Assembly: GCA_029961685.1 (NCBI GenBank)
Contig: JARWKL010000012.1
Span: forward strand, 4,999,807-5,063,806
Length of the DNA: 64,000 nt
Direction: 5' to 3'
Source: Aristolochia californica
Lineage: Eukaryota > Streptophyta > Magnoliopsida > Piperales > Aristolochiaceae
Part shown: positions 24,771-35,605 of the stretch, piece by piece
How the letters are laid out: the number at the start of each line of letters is the position of its first letter
Numbering within the stretch: the first letter of the stretch is position 1
The notes under the pieces: generated by a model
Database searches by the model: none
Seen by the model: only the letters and a program-made list of their open reading frames with translations
Told to the model about the DNA's origin: nothing
Made by a program: the position numbers and the translations under genes

Positions 24771-27700
24771 GTGTTGACTCCTACTCCATGAGTCATTTCT
24801 TAAAAAAATATTGCCAGTTATGCATGATAAATCACTTTACATTCATCAACGATTGTTAGGTTAGTTTTTTGCAAACGGGCAAAATAATGGCATTTTTTAC
24901 TCGGGTAAATATCCCACCGCACATTCACTTGAGAATTTAACGTGCGTTTGTTATTTTCTTTAAAACCTTTAGATCCATAGGTCATTTGAATCTTTAACAT
25001 GTTTCAAGCATGCATATCCATTTTAAAAACAAGTGTAGAAGAAATCTCTTTCTTGTAAAATTCCAAGCTATTTGGGTTGAACTAGTGGAAATTCCAAAAC
25101 TAGGATAACAAAAAATTTGTGTTCATTTGTGCTATGTGAATAAATTTTCTTTACTTACATTTGATATTGTTTTATATTTTTTTAATAGATAAACTCTAAA
25201 ATATTCATTTTCTTGTGATCTATCTGCATTTTTTTTTTGTTTATGGGATGAAGGGAGAGCGAAAACTCAAAGTTTTGATTTAAGAAAAAAGTGTACTTCT
25301 AAAATGGAGATGCGCAATGCACAATTGTAGAGAGAGATAATTCCAAAGAGTGTTAGTAATTTTTAGGGATTGTAAGCTCTTTTTAGTTTTCATATCTAAG
25401 GTTTTACAATTGTCGGGAAAAGGGGGAGGCGGGGGATTTTTAACTGAGTGTTGACTCCAAATTCATAAGTCATTTCTTGCAAAAATATAGACCGTTACGC
25501 ATGATAAATCACTTTACAATCATCTACGATTGTTTGGTCACCTTTTTGTAAATGGCAACATAATGGCTTGTTTGACTCGGGTAAATATCCCATCGCACGT
25601 TCACTTGAGAATTTAATGAGCTTTTTTTATTCTCTTTAATAGCTTTGGATACATAGGTCATTTGCATCTTTAACATTTTTCAAGCTTGCATATCCATTTT
25701 TAAAACACTTGTAGAAGAAATCTCTTTCTTGTACAATTCCAAGCTATTAGGGTTGAACAAGTGGAATTTCCCAAACTTGGATAAAAAAACTTTTGTGTTC
25801 ATTTATGGTGTGTGAATAAATTTTCTTTACGTACATTTTTTATTGTTTTAAATTTTTTCCATACATAAACTTTAAAATTTTCATTTTGTTGTGATCTATT
25901 TGCCTTTTTTTTGTTTACGGGATGAAGGGAAAGCGAAAAATCAATGTTTTGATTTTAAGAAAAAAGATTACATCTAAAATGGAGATGCACAATGCACAAA
26001 TGCAGGGAGATATAATTCTGAAGAGTGTCTGTAATTTTTAGAGGTTGCAAGCTCTAGTTTTTATAGCTCAGGTTTTGCAATCGTCGGGAACAAGGGGAGG
26101 TGGGGGATTTTTAACTGAGTGTTTACTCCCAATCAATACGTCATTTCTTACAAAAATATAGCCCGTTATGCATGATAAATCACTTTACAATCATCAATGA
26201 TTGTTAGGTTAGCTTTTTGCAAATGGGCCAAAGATTGTCTTGTTTGACTCAGGTAAATATCTTATCGCACGTTTACTTGAGAATTTAATGAGGGATTTTT
26301 ATTCTCTTTAAAAGCTTTGGATCGATAGGTCATTTGCATCTGTAACCAGTTTGAAGCATGCATATTCATTTTTAAAACACGTGTAGAAGAATTCTCTTTC
26401 TTGTAAATTTTCAAGCAATTAGTGTTGAAATAGTGAAATTTCCCTAACTTGGATAACAAAACTTTGTTGTTCATTTGTGGTGTTTTCAACAATTTTCATT
26501 ACTTACATTTGTTATTGTTTTAAATTTTCTCCAAACATAAACTCTAAAAGTTTTCATTTTGTTGTGATCTATTTGCCTTTTTTTTGTTTATGGGATAAAG
26601 GGAGAGAGAAAACTCAAAGTTTTTATTTAAGAAAAAAGTGTACATCTAAAATGGAGATGCACAATGCACAAATGTAGAGAGATATAATTCCAAAGAGTGT
26701 CTGTAATTTTTAGGGATTGTAAGCTCTTTTTAGTTTTTATATCTTAGGTTTTGCAATCGTCGGGAAAAGGGGGAGGCGGGGGATTTTTAACTGAGTGTTG
26801 ACTCCCAAACCATAAGTCTTTTCTTACAAAAATATAGCCCGTTACGCATGATAAATTGATTTACAATCATCTAGTATTGTTAGGTCAGCTTTTTGCAAAC
26901 GGGCAAAATAATGGCTTGTTTGACTCGGGTAAATATCCCACTGCATGTTCACTTGGGAGTTTAATGAGTGTTTATTACTCTCTTTAAAAAGTTTGGATCC
27001 ATAGGTCATTTGCATCTGTAACTTATTTCAAGCATGCAGATCCATTTTAAAACACATGCAGAAGAAATCTCTTTCTTGTAAAATTCCAAGCTATTAGGGT
27101 TGAACTAATGGAATTTCCCAAACATGGGTAACAAAACTTTTGTGTGCGTTAGTGGTGTGTGAAAAAATTTATTTACATATATTTTTTATTTTTTAAAAAT
27201 TTTTCTTTACATAAACTCTTAAATTTTCATTTTGTTGTGATCTATTTGCCATTTTTTTTTTGTTTACAGGTTGAAGGGATAGAGAAAACACAAAGTTTTG
27301 ATTTCATAAAAAAGTCTACATCTGAAATGTAGATGCATAATGCACAAATGTAGAGAGAGATAATTCTAAAGAGTGTCTATAATTTTTAGGGAATGTAAGC
27401 GGTTTTTAGTTTTTATTTCTCAGGTTTTGCAATCGTCGGGAAAAGGGTGAGGCAGGGGATTTTTAACTGAGAGTTGACTGCAAATCCATAAGTCTATTCT
27501 TACAAAATAATATAGCCCATTACGCATGATACATCACTTTACAATCATCAATGATTGTTAGGTCAACTTTTTGCAAATGGGCAAAATAATGGCTTGTTTA
27601 ACTCGGGTAAATATCCCACCGCACGTTCACTTGAGAATTTAATGAGCGTTTCTTATTCTCTTTAAAAGATTTGGATCCATAGGTCATTTGTATCTACAAC

Positions 27701-30700
27701 ATGTTTCAAGCATGCTCATAGAATTTTAATACACGTGTTGAAGAAATCGTTTTCTTGTAAAATTGCAATCTACTAGGGTTGAACTTGTGGAATTTCCAAA
27801 ATATGGATTACGAAACTTTTGTGTTTATTTGTGCTGTGTGAATAAATTTTCTTTACTTACATTTTTTATTGTTTTAAATTTTTTCCATACATAAACTCTT
27901 AAATTTTCATTTTGTTGAGACCTATTTGCCTTTTTTTTGTTTACGGGATGAAGGGAAAGCGAAAACTCAAAGTTTTGATTTAAGAAAAAATTGTACATCT
28001 GAGATGGAGATGCACAATGCAAAAATGTAGAGAGATATAATTCCAAAGAGTGTCTATAATTTTTAGGGATTGTAAGCTCTTTTTATTTTTTATATCTTAG
28101 GTTTTGCAATCGTCGGGAAAAGGGGGAGGCAGGGAATTTTTAACTGAGTGTACACTCCCAATCCATAAGTCATTTCTTACAACAATATAGCCCGTTACGC
28201 ATGATAAATCACTTTACAATTATCTATGATTGTTAGGTCAGCTTTTAACAAACGGGCAAAATAATGGCTTGTTTGACATGGGTAAATATCCCACCGCACG
28301 TTGACTTGAGAATTTAATGAGCGTTTGTTATTCTCTTTAAAATCTTTGGATCCATAGGTCATTTGCATCTCTAACATGTTTCAAGCATGCATATCCATAT
28401 TTAAAACACGTGTAGAAGAAATCTCTTTCTTGTAAAATTCCAAGATATTAGGGTTGAACTAGTGGAATTTCCCAAACTTGGATAACAAAAATATAGGGTT
28501 CATTTGTTATGTGTGAATAAAATTTCTTTACTTACATTTGTTATTGTTTTAAATATTTTCCATTCATAAACTCTAAAATTTTTATTTTGTTGTGATATAT
28601 TTTCCTCATTTTTGTTTACGGGATGAAGGGAGAGGGAAAGCTCAAATTTTTTATTTAAGAAAAAAGAGTACATCTAAAATGGAGATTCACAATGCACAAA
28701 TGTAGAGAGAAATAATTCCAAATAGTGCCTATAATTTTTAGGGATTGTAAGCTCTTTTTATTTTTTATATCTCAGGTTTTGCAATCGTCGGGAAAAGGTG
28801 GAGGCGGGGGATTTTTAACTGAGTGTTGACTCCCAACCCATAAGTCATTTCTTACAAAAATATAGCCCGTTACGCATGATAAATCTCTTTACAATCATAT
28901 ATGATTATTTGGTCAGCTTTTTGCGAATGGGCAAAATAATGGTTTGTTTGACTCGGGTAAATATCTCACCGCACGTTCACTTGTTTAATGACCGTTGGTT
29001 ATTCTCTTTAAAAGCTTTTGATCCATAGGTCATTTGCATCTTTAACATGTTTCAAGCATGCATATCCATTTTTAAACGACGTGTAGAAGAAATCTCTTTC
29101 TGGTTAAATTCCAAGCTATTAGGGTTGAAGTTTTGGAGTTTCCCAAACTTGGATAACAAAACTTTTGTGTTCATTTGTGGTGTGTGGATAAATTTTCTTC
29201 ACTTAAAATTTTTATTGTTTTAAATTTTTTCCATTCATAAACTCTAAAATTTTCCTTTTGTTGTGATCAATTTGCCTTTTTTTGTTTCCGGGATGAAGGG
29301 AGAGCGAAAACTCAAATTTTTTATTTAAGAAAAAAGTGTACATCTAAAATGTAGATGGACAATGCACAAATGTAGAGAGAGATAATTCCAAAGAGTGTCT
29401 GTAATTATTAGGGATTGTAAACTCTTTTTAGATTTTATATCTCAGGTTTTGCAATCGTCAGGAAAAGGGGGAGGCAGGGGATTTTTAACAGAGTGTTGAC
29501 TTCCAATCCATAAGTCATTTCTTAAAAAAATATAGCCCGTTACGCATGATAAATCACTTTACAATTATCTATTATTGTTAGGTCAACTTTTTGAAAACGG
29601 GCAAAATAATGGCTTGATTGACTCGGGTAAATATCCCACCGCACGTTGACTTGAGAATTTAATGAGCGTTTGTTATTCTCTTTATAAGCTTTGGATTGAT
29701 AGGTCAATTGCTTCTTTAACATGTTTCAAGCATGCACATCTATTTTTAAAACACGTGTGGAAGAAGTCTCTTTCTAGTAAAATTCCAAGCTATTAGGGTT
29801 GAACAAGTGGAATTTCCAAAACTTGGATCACAAAAATTTTGTGTTCATTTGTGTTGTGTGAATAAATTTTCTTAACTTACATTTGTTATTGTTTTAAATT
29901 TTTTCCACACATAAACTCAAAAATTTTCATTTGTTGTGATATATTTGCCCTTTTTTTCTTTACGGGATGAAGAGAGAGCGAAAACTCAAAGTTTTGATTT
30001 AAGAAAAAAGTGTACATCTAAAATGGAGATTCACCTATGCACAAATTTAAAGAGATATAATTCCAAATAGTGTTTAAAATTTTTAGGAATTGTAAGCTCC
30101 TTTTAGTTTTTATATCTCAGGTTTTGCAATCGTCGGGAAAGGGGGAGGCGGAGGATTTTTAACTGAGTGTTGACTCCCAATCGATAAGTCATTTCTTACA
30201 AAAATATATCTCGTTATGCATGATAAATCACTTTACAATCATCTATGATTGTTTTGTCAGCTTTTTGCAAACAGGCAAAATAATGACTTGTTTGACTCGG
30301 GTACACTTGAGAATTTAGTGAGCGTTTGTTATTCTCTTTAAATGCATTGGATCCATAGATCATTTGCATCTTTAACATGTTTCAAGCATGCATATCCATT
30401 TTTAAAACACGTGTAGAAGAAATCACTTTCTTGTAAAATTCCAAGCTATAAGGGTTGAACTAGTGGAATTTCCCAAACTTGGATAATAAAACTTTTGTGT
30501 TCATTTGTGGCGTGTGAATAAATTTTCTTTACTTACATTTTTTATTGTTTTAAATTTTTTCCACACATAAACTCTAAAATTTTCATTTGTTGTGATATAT
30601 TTGCCTTTTTTTCTTTACGGGATGAAGGGAGAGCGAAAACTCAGTTTTGATTTAAGAAAAAAGTGTACACAAAAAAAGGAGATTCAACCATGCACAAATT

Positions 30701-30820
30701 TAGAGAGATATAATTTGAAATAGTGTTTGTAATTTTTTAGGGATTGTGAGCTCTTTTTAGTTTTTATATCTCAGGTTTTGCAATCATCGGGAAAGGGGGA
30801 GGCGAAGGATTTTTAACTGA
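24771..30820. repeat. Block 1 monomers, middle slots
   Basis: Phase starts are 24771, 25448, 26119, 26795, 27471, 28148, 28823, 29493 and 30167. Partners in block 2 are 49580, 50256, 50932, 51608 (fused with the 27471 slot), 52384, 53059, 53732 and 54404. Supporting variants include atcaacgattgttagg (24771, 49580), tctacgattgtttggtcacc (25448, 50256), catctagtattg (26795, 51608), catctacaacatg (27471 and within 51608) and aatgtagatggacaatgc (before 29493 and 53732). Block 0 lacks this run entirely. Confidence 0.85.
26762..26782 (+). other. G-rich tract, example of one per monomer
   Basis: A tract of the form gggaaaaggggga followed by ggcgggggat sits just before the phase word in nearly every monomer. 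It is the only clearly G-rich part of an AT-rich repeat. Its G runs could form a two-tetrad or bulged quadruplex; that is an inference from composition. Confidence 0.6.
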
Positions 30821-31875
30821 GTGTTGACTCCCAATCCATATGTCATTTCTTACAAAAATATAGCTCGTTACGCATGATAAATCACTTTACAATCATCTAT
30901 GATTGTTTTGTTAGCTTTTTGCAAACAGGCAAAATAATGACTAGTTTGACTCGGGTACACTTGAGAATTTAATGAGCATTTGTTATTCTCTTTACAAGCA
31001 TTGGATCCATAGGTCATTTGCATCTTTAACATGTTTCAAGCATGCATATCCATTTTTAAAACACTTGTGGAAGAAATCACTTTCTTGTAAAATTCGAAGC
31101 TATAAGGGTTGAACTAGTGGAATTTCCCAAACTTGGATAACAAAACTTTTGTGTTCATTTGTGGTGTGTGAACAAATTTTCTTTACTTACATTTTTTATT
31201 GTTTTAAATTTTTTTCCATTCATAAACTCTAAAATTTTCATTTTGTTGTGATCTATTTGACTTTTTTTATTTTACGGGATGAAGGGAGAGCGAAAACTCA
31301 AAGTTTTGATTTAAGAAAAAAGTTTACATCTAAAATGGAGATGCGTAATGCACAAATGTAGAGAATTTAATGTGCATTTTTTATTCTCTTTAAAATCTTT
31401 GGATCCATAGGTCATTTGAATATCTAACATGTTTCAACCATGCATATCCAGTTTTAAAACACAAGTAGAAGAAATCTCTTTCTTGTAAAATTCCAAGCTA
31501 TTAGGGTTGAACGAGTGGAATTTCCCAAACTTGGATAAAAAAACTTTTGTTGTCATTTGTGGTGTGTAAATAAATTTTAGTTACTTACATTTTTATTTTT
31601 TAAAATTTTTTCCATACATAAACTTCAAAATTTTCTTTTTTTTTGTGATATATTTACCTTTTTTTTGTTTACGGGATGAAGGGAGAGGGAAAACTCAAAG
31701 TTTTCATTTTATAAAAAAGTGTACATCTAAAATGGAGATTCACAATGCACAAATGTAGAGAGATATAATTCCAAAGTGTGTCTGTAATTTTTAGGGATTG
31801 TAAGCTCTTTTTAGTTTTTATATCTCAGGTTTTGCAATCGTCGGGAAAAGGGGGAGGCAGGGGATTTTTAACTGA
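30821..31875. repeat. Fused monomer pair with GAGA junction
   Basis: This is a 1055-bp unit where two monomers would be expected. At 31361-31364 the sequence passes from cacaaatgtagaga (late monomer) straight into gagaatttaatg (early monomer of the next copy). The shared GAGA suggests deletion of about 275-290 bp by microhomology. The identical junction is at 55596-55599, so the event predates the duplication of the blocks. Confidence 0.9.
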
Positions 31876-33853
31876 GTGTTGACTCCCAATCCATAAGTCA
31901 TTTCTAACAAAAATATAGCCCATTACGCATGATAAATCACTTTACAATTATCTATGATTATTAGGTCAGTTTTTTACAAATGGGCAAAATAATGGCTTGT
32001 TTGACTCCGGTTAATATCCCACCGCACATTTACTTGGGAATTTATTGAGCGTTTGTTATTCTCCTTAAAAGCTTTGGATCCAAAGGTCATTTGCATCTTT
32101 AACATGTTTCAAGCTTGCATATCCATTTTTAAAACATGTGTAGAAGAAATCTCTTTCTTGTAAAATTCCATGCTACTAGGGTTGAACTAGTGGTATTTTC
32201 GAGACTTAGATAAAAAAACTTTTGTGTTCATTTGTGTTGTGTGAATAAATTTTATATACTTACATTTGATATTCTTTTAAATTTTTTCGTTAGATAAACT
32301 CTAAAATTTTCATTTTGTTGTGATCAATTTGCCTTTTTTTGTTTACGGGATAAAGGGAGAGCGAAAACTCAAAGTTTTGATTTAAGAAAAAAGTGTACAT
32401 CTAAATTGGAGATGCACAATGCACAATTGTAGAGAGAGAAAATTCCAAAGAGTGCTTGTAATTTTGAGGGATTGTAAGCTCAATTTAATTTTTATATCTC
32501 AGGATTTGCAATCGTCGGGAAAAGGGGGAGGCGGGGGATTTTTAACTGAGTGTTGACTCCAAATTAATAAGTCATTTCTTTCAAAAATATAGCCCGTGAC
32601 ACATGGTAAATCACTTTACAATCATTTATGATTGTTAGGTCAGTTTTTTACGAATGGGCAAAATAATGGCTTGTTTGACTTCAGTTAATAACCCACCGCA
32701 CATTCACTTGGGAATTTATTGAGCGTTTGTTATTCTCTTTAAAAGCTTTGGATCCACAGGTCATTTGTATCTTTAACATGTTTCAAGCTTGCATATCCAT
32801 TTTTAAAATGTGTGTAGAAGAAATCTCTTTCTTATAAAATTCCATGCTACTAGGGTTGAACTAGAGGAATTTCCTAAACTTGGATAACAAAACTTTTGTG
32901 TTCATTTGTGGTGTGTCAATAAATTTTCCTTACTTACATTTTTTATTGTTTAAATTATTTTCCATACATAAACTCTGAAATTTTCATTTTGTTGTGATCT
33001 ATTTGCCTTTTTTTTGTTTATGGGATGAAGGGAAAGCGAAAAATCAAAGTTTTGATTTAAGTAAAAAGTGTTCATCTAAAATGGAGATGCACAATGCACA
33101 AATGTAGAGAGATATAATTCCGAAGAGTGTCTATAATTTTTAGTGGTTGTAAGCTCTTTCTAGTTTTTATGTCTCAGGTTTGGCAATCGTCGGGAATAGG
33201 GGGAGGCAGGGGATTTTTAACTGAGTGTTGACTCCCTATCCATAAGTCATTTATTGCAAAAATATAGCTCGTTACGCATGATAAATCATTTTAAAATCAT
33301 CTATGATTGTTAGGTCAGCTTTTTGCAAATGGGCAAAATAATGGCTTGTTTGACTCGGATATCCCACCGCACGTTCACATGAGAATTTAATGCGCATTTG
33401 TTATTCTCTTTAAAAGTTTTAGATCCATATGCCATATGCATCTTTACCATGTTTCAAGCATGCATATGCATTTTTGAAACACGTGTAGAAGAAATCTCTT
33501 TCTTGTAAAATTCCAAGCTATTAGTGTTGATCTAGTGGAATTTCGCAAACTTGGATAACAAATCTTTTGAGTTCATCTTTGGTGTTTGAATAAATTATAT
33601 TTACATACATTTCTTATTGTTTTATATTTTTTCCACACTTAAACTCTTAAATTTTCATTTTCTTGAGATCTATTTACCTTTTTTGATTTAAGAAAAAAGT
33701 GTATCTGAAATGGAGATGGAAAATGCACAATTGTAGAGAGAGATAATTCAAAAGTGTGTCTATAATTTTTAGGGATTGTAAACTCTTTTTAGTTTTTATA
33801 TCTCAGGTTTTGCAATCATCGAGAAAAGGGGGAGGCGGGGAATTTTTAACTGA
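31876..33853. repeat. Block 1 monomers 31876, 32550, 33225
   Basis: Spacings are 674, 675 and 629 bp. The left half of 31876 resembles 32550 and 56763 (ctccggttaatatccc, tgggaatttattgagcg). Its block 2 partner 56107 has a quite different left half but the same right half (agtggtattt, gacttagataaaaaaac). Monomer 33225 ends with the 41-bp deletion listed separately and reads gactcggatatccc with a 9-bp loss. Confidence 0.8.
33660..33700. repeat. Monomer end lacking the purine-rich stretch
   Basis: The oligo-T run at 33680 joins directly to tttgatttaagaaaaaag. About 41 bp containing tttacgggatgaagggag and the following gcgaaaactcaaag are missing. T-run microhomology explains the joint. The same deletion is at 57895-57900 in block 2. 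It is the clearest natural loss of this otherwise nearly constant segment. Confidence 0.85.
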
Positions 33854-34932
33854 GTGTTGGCTCCCAATCAATAAGACTTTTCTTACAAAAATATAGCCCG
33901 TTACGCATGATAAATCACTTTACAATCATCAATGATAGTTAGGTTAGCTTTTTGCAAACGGGCAAAATAATGGCTTGTTTGACTCGGGTAAATATCCCAC
34001 CGCATGTTGACTTGAGAATTTAATGAGCGTTTTTTATTCTCTGTAAAAGTTTTGGATCCGTAGGTCATTTGCATCTTTAACATGTTTCAAGCATGCATAT
34101 CCATTTTTAAAACACATGTAGAAGAATTCTCTTTCTTGTGAATTTTCATGCTATTAGTGTTGTACTAGTGGAATTTCCCTAACTTGGATAACAAAACTTT
34201 GTTGTTCATTTGTGGTGTTTTAATCAATTTTCCTTACTTACATTTGTTATTGTTTTAAATTTTTTCCAAACATAAACTCTAAAAGTTTTCATTTTGTTGT
34301 GAACTATTTGCCTTTTACTTATGTGAACACATCTAGTATTGTTAGGTCAGCTTTTTGCAAACGGGCAAAATAATGGCTTGTTTGACTCGGATAAATATCC
34401 CACTGCATGTTCACTTGACAGTTTAATGAGTGTTTGTTATTCTCTTTAAAAGCTTTGGAACGATAGGTCATTTGCATCTTTAACTTTTTTCAAGCATGCA
34501 GATCCATTTTTAAAACACGTGTTGAAGAAATCTCTTTCTTGTAAAATTCTAATCTATTAGGGTTGAACTAGTGGAATTTTCCAAATATGGATAAAAAAAA
34601 TTTTGTGTTCATTTGTGGAGTGTGAAAAAAATTTCTTCACATACATTTGTTATTTGTTTGAATTTTTTCCATACATAAACACTTAAATTTTCATTTTGTT
34701 GAGATCTGTTTGCCTTTTTTTTTGTTTACGGGATGAAGGGATAGCGAAAACACAAAGTTTTGATTTAAGAAAAAAGTGTACATCTGAAATGTAGATGCAC
34801 AATGCACAAATGTAGAGAGAGATAATTCTAAAGAAGGTCTGTAATTTTTAGGGATTTTAAGCTCTTTTTAGTTTTGATTTCTCAAGTTTTGCAATCATCG
34901 GGAAAAGGGGGAGGCAGGGGATTTTTAAGTGA
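33854..34932. repeat. Fused monomer pair with filler at the junction
   Basis: This is a 1079-bp unit. Near 34316-34331 the T-rich stretch ends in ccttttacttatgtgaacac and continues with atctagtattgttagg of a following monomer. About 265-270 bp are lost. The roughly 14 bases ttacttatgtgaacac do not match either flank well, so they look like filler. The same junction, with one base different, is at 58531-58546. Confidence 0.85.
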
Positions 34933-35605
34933 GTGTTGACTCCATATCCATAAGTCTTTTCTTACAAAAAAATATAGCCCGTTACGCATGATACATCACT
35001 TTACAATCATCTATGATGTTTAGGGCAGCTTTTTGCAAATGGGCAAAATAATGACTTGTTTGACTCGGGTAAATATCCCACCGCATGTTCACTTGAGAAT
35101 TTAATGAGTGTTTCTTATTCTCTTTAAAAGCTTTGGATACATAGGTCATTTGCATCTACAACATGTTTCAAGCATGCATATCCATTTTTAATACACGTGT
35201 TGAAGAAATCTTTTTCTTGTAAAATTCCAATCTATTAGGGTTGAAGTTGTTGAATTTCCAAAACATGGATAACAAAACTTCTGTGTTTATTTGTGCTGTG
35301 TGAATAAATTTTCTTTACTTTTATTTGTTATTGTTTTAAATTTTTTCCATACATAAACTCTAAAATTTTCATTTTGTCATGATTTATTTGCCTTTTTTTT
35401 GTTTGCGGGATGAAGGGAGAGCGAAATCTCAAAGTTTTGATTTAAGAAAAAATTGTACATCTGAGATGGAGATAATGCACAAATGCAGAGAGATATAATT
35501 CCAAAGAGTGTCTATAATTTTTAGGCATTGTAAGCTCTTTTTAGTTTTTATATCTCAGGTTTTGCAATCGTCGGGAAAAGAGGGAGGCAGGGGATTTTTA
35601 ACTGA
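34933..35605. repeat. Block 1 last monomer
   Basis: An ordinary 673-bp copy whose right half (gttgaagttgttgaatttcc, cttctgtgtttatttgtgct) matches the right half of 4185 in block 0 and of 59150 in block 2. It leads into the slot before the 110-bp duplication. Confidence 0.8.

Larger units (their letters stand above)
4860..35605. repeat. HOR block 1 (complete, ~30.7 kb)
   Basis: The block contains 45 phase units, from the slot just before the 110-bp internal duplication to the next occurrence of that slot at 35606. It is the longest complete copy of the higher-order unit in the window. Compared with the merged set of about 46 slots it lacks only the slot seen at 1495 and 46957. Matching order with block 2 is supported by shared rare junctions (about 31361 with 55596, 34316 with 58531, 33680 with 57895) and by linked base variants such as ggcttctttgaccgggg near 10425 and 41027. 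The block boundary is a convention, since any slot could be chosen. Confidence 0.85.

Noticed and set aside
26477..26677. Other short open frames such as 26477-26677, 3794-4036, 48604-48828 and 62783-62986
   Set aside because: They fall in the T-rich and purine-rich part, give low-complexity or unremarkable products, and are not kept in partner monomers.
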